Positions 49,430 to 58,892 of a stretch of DNA of 64,000 bases are shown piece after piece (position 1 is the first letter of the stretch; every line of letters starts with the position of its first letter). The translations under genes and the position numbers were made by a program. The stretch is taken from NCBI RefSeq assembly GCF_014529535.1, contig NW_023503616.1:2604001-2668000 (forward strand), written 5' to 3'. The notes below the pieces were generated by a model, which made no database searches, was not told the DNA's origin, and was given only the letters and a program-made list of their open reading frames with translations. Source of the stretch: Bradysia coprophila. Lineage: Eukaryota > Arthropoda > Insecta > Diptera > Sciaridae.

Positions 49430-50250
49430 TAGTATTTTGCATAACAAGGGGCGAAAGTAAAAAAATTCAAACGTGTGAAGTTTGCAGCCCGCGCCGCAGG
49501 CAAGGGCGGCAATCACACGATTTGAATTTTTTTACTTTTGCCCCGAGTGATGCATACTATTTTTTATGCCAAATACTGCGGAAGATTTGTATTTTCGGTC
49601 CGAAACAAAACATAATTTTAATTAAACTGTTGAGTTATCAACAAAATTTGCTGTAGAAACACCAAAATGCCGAAAAGCGCGGGGGTCCAGGGGGCGGCAG
49701 CCCCCTGGTATAAAAATAAAAACAATTTAACAAATGAAATTACTGTAAACATACATTCACTTGCTCACAAAACATTTGGCTATCGTCAACACAACACTAC
49801 ACTCAATGCGTACTTTCAATCAAGTGAACATCAATGAAAGTAAATGGATAGGTATAGCCAAACGTTCAAATTTGTTCTAGCCGGAGCACATACGGATTTG
49901 CATGGCGCCACCTCAAACGAACTCATTTCTAGTGCAAATTTCCACTAGAAATGAGTTCGTTTGAGGTGGCGCCATGCAAATCCGTATGTGCTCCGACTTG
50001 TATGGACTGGCCATACCTACTTATCTACTTTCATTGGTGAACATGTGTTTTCGAGACATATGAGGACCGAAAGTAAAATGATGACAGTGACATTTACTTT
50101 CGGCCCGCAAATACGCAAGCCCACGGGGCGAAAGTAAAATGATGACAGTGACATTTACTTTCGGCCCAAGGCCTGAATTTTTTTACTTTCAGTCACCATT
50201 TGAGGACCGAAAATACAAACTTTCGCAGTATTTGGCATAAAAAAAATCAA
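49430..50250. mobile_element. Composite foldback region with nested palindromes
   Basis: gccaaatactgcgg...tttgtattttcggtcc (about 49567-49600) is complementary to ggaccgaaaatacaaac...cgcagtatttggc (about 50206-50239), forming outer arms. Inside are a palindrome around gcccgcgccgcaggc (about 49435-49565), a ccagggggcggcagccccct patch (49689), the near-perfect palindrome 49833-50037, and two tandem copies of a 40-base palindromic unit (gaaagtaaaatgatgacag...ctttcggccc) at about 50067 and 50128. Confidence 0.75.
49833..50037. mobile_element. Near-perfect palindrome with 53-bp exact arms
   Basis: 49882-49934 is the exact complement of 49943-49995 (loop of 8 bases, tatcc-free AT spacer), and about 45 further bases on each side match with some mismatches. 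Exact arms of this length imply very recent insertion or gene conversion between arms. Confidence 0.9.
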
Positions 50251-50394
50251 TGATACCAACGCACTGCTCCTAGCGGAGATGAAACTATATCGGCGAGGGT
50301 ACAAGTCTTTAATTTGTCACAAATTTGTCTTCAAATAACAAACACAATTTTTTTTTCGGACCCCCTTCGAATCAGGTGTATCATATATTTTTTT

Positions 50395-50465
50395 AAATTC
50401 AAAAACGTGAAGTAAAATATAACTTCACTGCACGGATCCAAAATTTTACCTCACGTTTTTGAATA
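50395..50465. repeat. Small palindrome with 'ttcaaaaacgtgaagtaaaa' arms
   Basis: ttcaaaaacgtgaagtaaaa at about 50398 pairs with ttttacctcacgtttttgaa ending near 50463. Confidence 0.75.
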
Positions 50466-50674
50466 AATAACTATTAATTCATCGACACATTTAGTGATAT
50501 CTTTGAATTGTGTCTTCTTCGAGGTCTTCTTCATATTTCTTTTTCAGTAATAAGTGGAGCATAAACCAATTTAAATAAGGACTAGCTAATTCGCGTACAG
50601 CGATGTAATATTCGTCTTCATGACATAGACTATTTTTAAGCTTTTGGTTATAAAATTAGTTAAAATTAAAGGAA

Positions 50675-50785
50675 GAGACTATTGGTGCGATTAGCATTAG
50701 TATAATAAAGAGACTATTGGCACCTAGCGCCATTAGCCACAGTATTAATAAAGAGACTATTGGCACCCGGTCCCGATAGCATATT
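50675..50785. repeat. Three direct copies of agagactattggc
   Basis: aaagagactattggcacc or a close variant appears near 50678, 50709 and 50752, spaced by 30-45 bases. It is present in unit 1 only; at the same point unit 2 has the TTAA-flanked element. Confidence 0.65.
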
Positions 50786-51187
50786 GGAAAAATAAATGTT
50801 TGCTAAAATTATGAAGGAGTGTGAGAACTAGTAAATCTAGAAATTGAAACGAAGCTCTTGTCTGTGTTGACTATAACTGTTAAGTGAATAAGTAAATTTG
50901 TTTAGTTGAAATATGTGCTAACGGCTAAAAATGCACAAAATCCGTCAACATATCGGCGAAAATAATATTGCCACACTTAATAAGTACACAGTAGGGGTGT
51001 GCGATGGATAAATGATCAAGACTGGCGTAGTCCACGAAAAATTGTTATCGTCCCTAGATGTCAAAAAAAGATTTTAAAAATTTTAAAAAATTCATTTCCA
51101 ACTTGCGACAAATCATAGAAGCTAAATATTCGAGATATCAGCTTCCCACCTATTTCGACCTCTACCAAAAAACTTTTTTGAGAATTT

Positions 51188-51340
51188 TGCTGTTTTCTGT
51201 TTGTCACAACACTTTTGCAGAATTTCAATTTTCTTGTGCCAGACGGTCATCCTCTGCCGTCGGATAAACCAATTGATGGAACTACGCGAAGCATACAGCA
51301 TTATACTGCTGTAGTGATGAATCGGCAATCCGAAATAAAT
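51188..51340 (+). pseudogene. Truncated 3' fragment of the P450 gene
   Basis: Nearly identical to the last ~140 coding bases of the intact P450 (44437-46227). It lacks all upstream exons, the haem loop and any start codon. The equivalent of the stop codon is altered. It is a by-product of the tandem duplication and cannot encode a P450. Confidence 0.9.
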
Positions 51341-51419
51341 ATTTTAGAGTAAAAACTCCGTTCTTCTGTTACTCTAATGCTGGAAAAATCAATGGGGACC
51401 AATAGAAAACTCACACGTT

Positions 51420-52967
51420 CTATGGGTAAGTGGAATATTTTTTATTTGAAATAGAACAACAGTTTTTCGTGATCTCACGCTCACCTAAAAAAAACTCTCT
51501 TTCGTACAATTCCTCGTCCAACTCATTTCGATAACATTTTCTCTCTGACATTAATTCCTCGCGATATTTCTTAGCCTCCTCTAATGTCATAGTAACACGT
51601 TCGGCAGGCATATCATCCCAAACAGGATTCTGTGGAGCGACGTTTCTGGTCGAAATAATCCGTTTCTTCGGATCAATCAAAAAGAACACTAAAATTTTGC
51701 AATGCCCCTCTCGCGTCGTTTCGACCAATTCGAACGGCGCAACTTTATGTTGATAAAGGTTTGGAAACACAACACATCGTCCCTCGCGTGCGATCATGTT
51801 GCCCAGTCTCTGATTCAAGTGACCTTCGTTTTCGATTCCAAACACTTGATATATCCCTTCTTTGTCATCCAACAGTTCATAAGGTGGATCACTTGTAGCT
51901 TCTCGAAATTCTAGAAAACTTTCGGTGATGTTTTCCATTGAATAGTAGTAGATACCAGTGGCGACTATAGCTTCGCTTTCGGTGGCCTCAGTGTGCCATA
52001 CACCACCCTTGTACTTAGGCCTATCGGGTGTAAGTTCTATGTTTGCAAGTTTAACGATAATTTGAAACTTTTGACCTTTGAAATCAAAATCGCTGATGTC
52101 GGTCAGAGTTGGTGGTTCAAACTTGGGTATTTCAGGTAGCCTCAAAACTCTTGTCAGTTTCCATTCCTCGTACCGTTCCTGTTCATCATGGTCATTTTCG
52201 TCATCTCGATACTCAAACTCGGTTTCGTTATCCCACCAATTACAATCATTAACCACTATACGAATTTGCCGTCGTTGTGCCGCATCCCGCAATACTCGAC
52301 TGAACATTGGCATGAATTTCGATAAGATACGACCAATTAACGTATAAAGTGCAGCATTTTTCTCCGGAGGAAGGTTGTTGATGTAAGAATCGAATGATAT
52401 GACCCCGTTTTCATCACAAGATGTATCGGATGGCAACCATCGATAGTTGCTACTTCTGACAACTTCATCTCCAACATCCGACAGCTCTTTCATAGTGTCT
52501 GCATTAATGCCGGTCTCATCTGCTATTTTACTTACTCCACGAACGAAACAAAACAGCGAAGGATGAACTAAATCAACCACTAAATTATCAGTTCCCGGAT
52601 GGTAGTCTTTTTCGGATTCGTCCACATTTTCCAACAATTCAAAAACTGATTCCTTGAAGACGGTTAGAAGTTGCTCGTCAATCAATCCGTCAGATTGCCA
52701 CGTTCCATCTAAGGGTCCGATCTCAATGGGTCCTTCTGTTAAGGTAGCGTAGTATCTGAGCTCATCTAGAATGTACTGAAACTCGGTTTCATTTACATTT
52801 TGCTTGGCACATTCTGACTTCCACTTGGCCACGATGGTTGGATTTTTTAACTTCTCCATCCAATCTGGCTTCGCTCGAATTGTCTGACTAACTTTGATCA
52901 ATTTTAATTCAGTGACTGTTCTTGGTTGTCTCAGATTCACAGAAATCTTGTCCCATCTTTCCAACAT
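51420..52967 (-). CDS. DUF4246-family protein, copy B
   Basis: An uninterrupted 515-residue frame from ATG at 52967 (MLERWDKIS) to the stop at 51420. It shares the DUF4246 blocks of copy A: DSYINNLPPEKNAALYTLIG, VKLANIELTP, WHTEATESE, YYYSMENIT, QHKVAPFEL. Differences concentrate at the very N-terminus, in the acidic loop around residues 240-260, and at the C-terminus, where a changed ending extends the protein by about 18 residues (copy A stops after CEH). Both frames are intact and putative active-site residues are kept in both, which argues for selection on both copies. Its 5' flank matches that of copy A for about 1.2 kb, so the promoter was duplicated as well. Confidence 0.87.
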   Translation of the reverse strand: MLERWDKISVNLRQPRTVTELKLIKVSQTIRAKPDWMEKLKNPTIVAKWKSECAKQNVNETEFQYILDELRYYATLTEGPIEIGPLDGTWQSDGLIDEQLLTVFKESVFELLENVDESEKDYHPGTDNLVVDLVHPSLFCFVRGVSKIADETGINADTMKELSDVGDEVVRSSNYRWLPSDTSCDENGVISFDSYINNLPPEKNAALYTLIGRILSKFMPMFSRVLRDAAQRRQIRIVVNDCNWWDNETEFEYRDDENDHDEQERYEEWKLTRVLRLPEIPKFEPPTLTDISDFDFKGQKFQIIVKLANIELTPDRPKYKGGVWHTEATESEAIVATGIYYYSMENITESFLEFREATSDPPYELLDDKEGIYQVFGIENEGHLNQRLGNMIAREGRCVVFPNLYQHKVAPFELVETTREGHCKILVFFLIDPKKRIISTRNVAPQNPVWDDMPAERVTMTLEEAKKYREELMSERKCYRNELDEELYEREFFLGEREITKNCCSISNKKYSTYP

Positions 52968-54361
52968 TTTTAATGAGATCTGTAAAGATAAATAACCGAA
53001 AACGTTACATTTTACAGTATTATGCCATACTAATTGTAGACAGCGAATCAAGCTCGAACCGAAAACCAACTGTTCTTCGTTTTGAGAATTAATTAAAAAT
53101 CTTATCAATGAAAAATATGTTCGTTAGTGAACTCATTTTACCTATGAAACAATCGAAAGGCGTTACCATTAAATCTGATGAAATAGACAAAAAACCACGG
53201 AGTTTACTCCTTTCATTGTCGTCACGAGAAAATTGCTCTTCGCTTCAATACTACAAATATTCCGGTCATTCCAGAGAAGGAATGTATTTTTGTATGAATG
53301 GTGGGTCTTATAGATCATCTTCAAGATACGGTACTTTCACAAGTAACCTCACTTAAGTTTCCTAAAATGTTTCGTTCATTCTTTGTATGAGTTTTTTTTA
53401 GCGTGGATGAGGTTTCAAACGGCCTTGAAGGTCTATAACGATTTTTTTCTCGTTATAGCATAAGTAATTATAAACAGATTCTTCAGGTGAAGAGTATAAT
53501 TTATAGTGTCGAGGTATATGTAAACGTTTTAGACATTCCTTCTTTCAGAAATGACCTCGTCCGATTATTTTATTTCACAACGTTATATCAAAAGTTGGTT
53601 ATGTTTTTTTGGTCAGAGTCAGAGAGTTTTCATAATGAATACACGATCCTGCGCACATGTTACCGCATAGTCAATAGAAACACAATCAAGATGTTTGGTA
53701 AGAACTTGTGAATTGCAAATCAAATAGTTTTACACAAATCAATCAAACAGTCGATTTTACTCACATTCATTTCTAGTTCCTGGAAGTATAATTGCAATGA
53801 TAACTGCTGATAATTGTTTTTTACGTTTCCCTTTCGTTTGAAGTTCTGAAATGTTGTAAAATACAAAATTCACAAAGTTTTATTTAGACCAGTCGCACCA
53901 ACATTCAAAGTTTTCTAATTTGTGTGTGTTTTGTTTTGCGCGTTTTACGAAATGAATCAGTGCTACCTGTCGACGAGGTCGTTAACTTCTTCTAAAACTT
54001 GTGTTTTTTCAAAGGTGGGGGGTTTGATAAGTCTCGTGTGAGTTTAGGACACGCGAAGTAAATAAAATTCGCTGTGCGTCCCATTTTTAAATATACTCAT
54101 CGTTGCAGACTTGCAGATATATTACTGGAAGCTTTAGCAATTTTTATTTCAAACGAAGTGGTTACACCTGTTCGTTAAATCATGGTAGTGATTCTTATCA
54201 TATTAGGCTCGTTGTCAGCAGTTACTCAAAACATTCTATTGTTAATATTTTAGAAACGGATCACTATCTGTTATCGATAACACAAATCGAAAATCGAAAA
54301 AAGAACTGATGAGAGATTGCTTATGTTGTGCATTGGAAAGTAAAATTAATGAAGTAGAAGA

Positions 54362-55446
54362 TCATATCCGTTAACGATAGCGGAGGACTTGACGCAGTCT
54401 AACCCCCAAAAAAAGAACGAAGAAAATTTTTTGAGACGCGGCAACTATGTATAGCCCAAGATTTGAGTTTCTACCCTTTGGTCTATATCACTACAAAGCC
54501 TATTCTATCATATTCTTGCTTCAAATACGAGCAAAACGAGCTATCACTCGACTATGCAGGTTTAAAATAGACCGTATTAAGTGTCGGATTTTTTTTTAAA
54601 TGTTTTTATTCCATAAAGGACAACATTCTGATCCAATATTTATTGATTAAAAAATTCAGATAATTGTAATTAATTTTTATTTCATTAATTTCAATAAATC
54701 GCAGTCGTACATAATAACTAGACTACAAGTCTGACAGCCGCCTAAACCGAAAAACTGAAATGGCCGATGATTTTTAATTGTCCTTCCATACCTTAAAGTA
54801 ATTGTTATCACATAAGTTTGTTGATAGTATCAGTTAGATACATTTTGTCATAAAAACCACTTCTCCGACGTACCCGGCGTCATCGTTTGTTTATTTTCCG
54901 GCTGTCAACGGGGATGGCAACGGGATGGCTAGTCAGTTTATCAAGCGATGAAAAATATTTTTATAAAATACAGGAAGCTTCTCAGAAACATTTGGAGTAG
55001 CACATTATGCGTTCAATAACGTCTGTAATCGAATATAAAAAATTGTAAAATCGCACACGGTCTATTACCGGAGATACATCGTTTTGAAGTTGGTCATTTT
55101 TCATAGAAAATGCACCAAAATAACTTTTTCCAAACAATCAAAATCTATCTATCTATCTATCTATTCTATATATCTATCTATAGCAATAAATTTCGAAACC
55201 TTCGCGCTTATTTGCCCACCAATTTTGACCACCAATTCTCACACTATCAAATATTTCGTTTTTCATGTCGGTGACAAAACTTTTACGTAATTTTGTTCGT
55301 AATTTCCAGGTGAATTGAACTAATTGGGTGTACAATTTAATTTTTGCGTAACGAAGCTGAAAGCGTCAACTCTAGCGATATCATTCATTTAAGAAATTGT
55401 ACTTCAAAGACTGCGTCACACTTTTCTCAAAGTGATTTTTGTTGGG
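54362..55446. mobile_element. ~1.08-kb insertion specific to duplication unit 2
   Basis: Unit 1 reads gaagtagaagatatgctata at about 49066; in unit 2 the same string is interrupted after gaagtagaagat (54361) and resumes at atatgctata (about 55447). The inserted DNA has no long ORF and no clear terminal inverted repeat, and includes a (TCTA)n microsatellite at 55146-55184. It is either an insertion in unit 2 or a deletion from unit 1. Confidence 0.7.
55146..55184. repeat. (TCTA)n microsatellite
   Basis: Uninterrupted tatc/tcta units followed by an imperfect tail. Confidence 0.9.
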
Positions 55447-55529
55447 ATATGCTATACTAGGCAGTACATTAAGCATGAGGGTAAATAACTAGGTAAAACC
55501 CGTAAAACCATTTAAATAAAAATTTGCAG

Positions 55530-56316
55530 TAACGTTGGTCACCGTTGAGTTAGCTGTACATTCAGGTTTTTTTTGCAATATTTTCTCATTTGCAACTTGT
55601 CGACATAATAGTTATTTATGACATCGAGTTCAAAGTAACTTATTAGGCTCTAAGTGTTATTTTACACATCGTGAGCCTAATTAAGTACATTGCACCGAGA
55701 TTCATACAACGTTCTATGCCAAAGAGGCATCTAGTGCTTATCAAACTTCACATCTAGTGACAAAACAACCCCATTTCGTAACTCGTTGATCGTTGCATAC
55801 ATAACTATTTTTGAAGGAGTCTTTATTGCTAAGGGTAATTGAACATCTCTAACGTCTCATTTATTGTGTTGACCGTCTCAACCTTAAAAAAGAGCTAACC
55901 CATTCGCAGATGTAACACAATGTCATGCAGTTTTAATAATAAATAAAAGGGAACATGATGTTTGTTCAATTATCTTCTTAAGTGTACTTTGGTTATCCAT
56001 ATTCGTACTGACCCAATTGAAATAAAGATTAACAAAATACAGGAAATAATACATCTGGTATACAATTGTATTTTCGTATGGTGAATTCGTTCCCAATTTT
56101 ACTGTTCTCTTCAAAATCTTACTGCTTAATTATGGAAAGGAGTCATTAGTTATCGTGACAATGACCAGTTTTGTCTCAGATGGTGTTCCTAGTAAAACGA
56201 ATGTGAAACATATAAAGTAAAAGATTTAAAAATTTAAATAAGTAACGAACTCAATAATTAGACACCTCCTGATGGGATACAAGCAAGGCCACTCTATTTT
56301 GCATATAATTAAAATA
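55530..56316. other. Intergenic part of duplication unit 2
   Basis: No gene. This part of unit 2 has no clear counterpart in unit 1, where palindromic elements occupy the corresponding place. Confidence 0.5.
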
Positions 56317-56430
56317 CCTTACTTTGCAATGGGGCAAATGATGGAAATGGTTCTTCTTGTGTGAAATTTGCCGATCGAGGCGTAGCCAAGGTCGGTAAAC
56401 ATCATTTGCCCCATTGGTAAGTAATGTAAT
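56317..56430. mobile_element. Foldback element with 'cgaggcgtagcc' centre
   Basis: taccttactttgcaatgggg and caaatgatg pair with catcatttg and ccccattggtaagtaatgta; the centre is gatcgaggcgtagccaagg. It is the intact relative of 16065-16170. Confidence 0.8.
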
Positions 56431-56759
56431 ACTTCTGACCCATTCCTCTAACGAGTAACAAGTTTCCATGAATAAATTGACTCTGGAATAAATGTAAAAT
56501 GCTATCAGTTGGGATTCTTAAAAAAAATCAAGGAATCGGTTGAACTGAGTAGTCGGTAAGTGACGTTGATCAAATTTAATTCTTATTCATCGACACATTT
56601 AGTGATATCTTTGAATTGTGTCGTCTTCATATTTATTTTTCAATAATAAGTGGAGCATAAACCAATTTAAATAAGGACAAGCTAATTCGCGTACAGCGAT
56701 GTAATCTTCGTCTTCATGACAGAGACTATTTTTAATCTTTTGGTTACAGAATTACTTAA

Positions 56760-57829
56760 GAGTTATATCGCCAAAACTTGAACCAATTTGAAAACAATGG
56801 TTCGGCGATCCAGGCAAGCTATAGCTCGTTTGAATCGTCTTTCAATTCTAAGAAATAGGGATCTTTTAGTTTTTCTGTTAATTTCCCATTTTCGGAGTGA
56901 ACACGTGAAAAGTCATAGCATGTCAAGGGGTGGTGAAAACAGTTTTTATTGTAAAGCAGAGATGCGCAGCGTTCGTTTACAGTCAATAAATGGCCACTCA
57001 AGATGTAATTTGTGCTTCACAAGAGGTCACACAATATGGAAATGTGTGTAAAATCACGTTTTTTATATATAAATGGACGGTGCACATCTCTACTTTACAA
57101 TCAACCTATATTCGTAGCAAGCCAATGAGTTTCTGTTAATTTTGTGAAGTCAAAGAAATGAGGTTTTCCACCTACTACGAAGTAGGAGGAAAGCAAACTT
57201 TTTAAGACCAGTGATCGCTCGGTTCAGGAAAATTTCAAGCTGAGCATGTAATTTTGATTTAGTTTATTTCATTCCCATCGCTCCAGCCTGTTTGAAGACA
57301 AAAAACAAGTTAAAACACTGAAAAATATGGGTCTCCTGGAGCGACATTTTACTTCAACTAACTTTATGGCTTGCAACAGAATTTATCTGGGGTTTTTTAT
57401 ATGTGGAATGAAAGAGGGTAAGTCCAGCAACAACACCCTATAGTCAGTTCCGCGGATAAATTCTGTTGCAAGCCAGTAGGACTGTCCAAACATTCACCAT
57501 ATTTTGAGTCATAGGTCTAGAACGGGTGGCGGCCCATACCGATGATTATACTCTTTATGTAGGTCTGCCCAAGGCCTATATTCCTACAAATTTTCAACTT
57601 TTAGAAACATTTCTATCTTGAGCTATCACAAAAAAACTGTTTTCACCACCCCTTGACATGCTATGACTTTTCACGTGTTCACTCCGAAAATGGGAAATTA
57701 ACAGAAAAACTAAAAGATCCCTATTTCTTAGAATTGAAAGACGATTCAAACGAGCTATAGCTTGCCTGGATCGCCGAACCATTGTATTTATTTTCACCAA
57801 AATTGGTTCAAGTTTTGGCGATATCACTC
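56760..57829. mobile_element. 1.07-kb TTAA-flanked foldback transposon with ~200-bp inverted repeats
   Basis: The ends read gagt(t/g)atatcgccaaaact inward on both sides, with TTAA directly outside (56756-56759 and 57830-57833). Arms of about 200 bases (to atgtcaaggggtggtgaaaa on the left) are near-identical complements. The corresponding site in unit 1 lacks it, so it inserted after the duplication. A TTAA target is typical of piggyBac-type elements; the terminal bases are not the usual piggyBac CCC, so the superfamily is uncertain. Mirror-image ORFs at 56788-57051 (+) and 57594-57827 (-) come from the arms and are not genes. The interior has another inverted repeat (cttgcaacagaatttatc and its complement, about 57370-57470). 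Confidence 0.85.
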
Positions 57830-57989
57830 TTAAAATTAAATGCTTGCTAAAATTTTGAAGGAGTGTGAGAACTAGTAAATCTAGAAATTGAAACGAAGCT
57901 CTTGTCTGTGTTGACTATAACTGTTAAGTGAATAAGTCAATTTGTTTAGTTGAAATATGTGCTAACGGCTAAAAATGCCACACTTATTG

Positions 57990-58892
57990 TGCGATGGATA
58001 TGATCAAGACTGGTGTAGTCCACAAAAAATTGTTTTCGTCCCTAGATGTCAAAAAACGATTTTAAAAATTTTAAAAAAATCATTTACAACTTGCGACAAA
58101 TCATAGAAGCTAAATATTCGAGTTTTGAGCCTCTCACCTCCCACCTATTTCGACCTCTGCCAAAAAACTTCTTTGAGATTTTTGCTAGTTGTATCAGTCC
58201 TATTCTATACTAATTAAAGTCCGATGCAACAGAAAAAATAAAATCCGGAAGAAGTTTGTCGGGAAAGTCTTCTTCGTGAGTCGTCAAAGTTCGCCGACTA
58301 TGAAAAATTTAGTGTATCTTGAACTTTCTATATTCAATTTTTGCTCAAGTGGGCTTAATTCTTGGGAATGGTTTAGGCTATCCAGAACAGAAAATTTTTT
58401 GAAAATCATCTGAGAAACGTTTGTTATGTGAGTGTTTGTTTGGCCTAAAATTGGGGCAAAATGCCTCAACTGAGAAAATCGAATTCGTGCCTAGGATTAA
58501 AAGTCTTTTAGCGTGTGAGAGGTTTCCAGCCATAGACGAAGGCGAGGGCTGGAATCGAATATGCTAAAAAAGACTTTTAGTCCGTAGTACGAATAATATT
58601 TTTCATATCCGACGGCGAACTTCGACGACTCACGAAGAAGATTTATCCAGTTGCATTGGACTCAAATTAGTAGAATAGGACTGATATAGCTGGCAAAAAT
58701 CTCAAAGAAGTTTTTTGGTAGGGGTCGGAATAGGTGGGAGGCCGAATTTCGAAACTTAAGCTTCTATGATCTGTCGGAAGTTGTAAATGAATTTTTTAAA
58801 ATTTTTAAAATCGATTTTTGACTTCTAGGGACGATAACAATTTTTTGTGGACTACGCCAGTCTCCCTTTATCTATCGCACACCTCTAATACA
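57990..58892. mobile_element. hAT-like non-autonomous element with ~300-bp terminal inverted repeats
   Basis: The left arm from about 57990 (gcgatggat, gtagtccacaaaaaattgtt, cgtccctagatgtc, cttgcgacaaatcatagaag, ...) is complementary to the right arm ending cgcacacctcta at about 58892. Unit 1 holds a left end that is more complete than here: tagggg tgtgcg at about 50990, preceded by gtacacag; the right end here is followed by atacacag. Together they give a terminus TAGRGGTGTGCG and an 8-base target duplication differing at one base, the hAT hallmark. The interior is about 300 bases with an agccatagacgaaggcgagggct motif. No transposase frame. Confidence 0.8.

Larger units (their letters stand above)
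46088..51187. repeat. Tandem duplication, unit 1
   Basis: Unit 1 begins inside P450 exon 4 and ends inside the left arm of a hAT-like element. It matches unit 2 (51188 to about 58190) in order: P450 3' end, DUF4246 gene, about 1.2 kb of its upstream flank (to about 49080), then the ttcatcgacacatttagtga block (50480-50660) and the tgctaaaatt...hAT-arm block (50805-51187). The unit-specific part, about 49085-50470, is filled with palindromic elements. Confidence 0.85.
51188..58190. repeat. Tandem duplication, unit 2
   Basis: The second unit starts abruptly in P450 exon 4 sequence (ctgtttgtcacaacac, as at 46092) right after a truncated hAT arm and ends in the same hAT arm, which here continues into a full element. 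It is about 1.9 kb longer than unit 1 because of insertions at 54362-55446 and 56760-57829. Confidence 0.85.

Noticed and set aside
48029-53356. ORFs upstream of both DUF4246 genes (48029-48250 and 53108-53356)
   Set aside because: They are conserved only because the flank was duplicated; the two copies differ by frameshifting indels, as expected for a 5' flank or UTR intron rather than coding sequence.
54103-54309. 68-residue ORF in unit 2
   Set aside because: The corresponding place in unit 1 does not keep this frame; no family motif.
56788-57827. Mirror-image ORFs of 87 and 77 residues sharing the same N-terminal sequence
   Set aside because: They lie in the two complementary arms of the TTAA-flanked element, so their similarity follows from the inverted repeat and not from coding selection.
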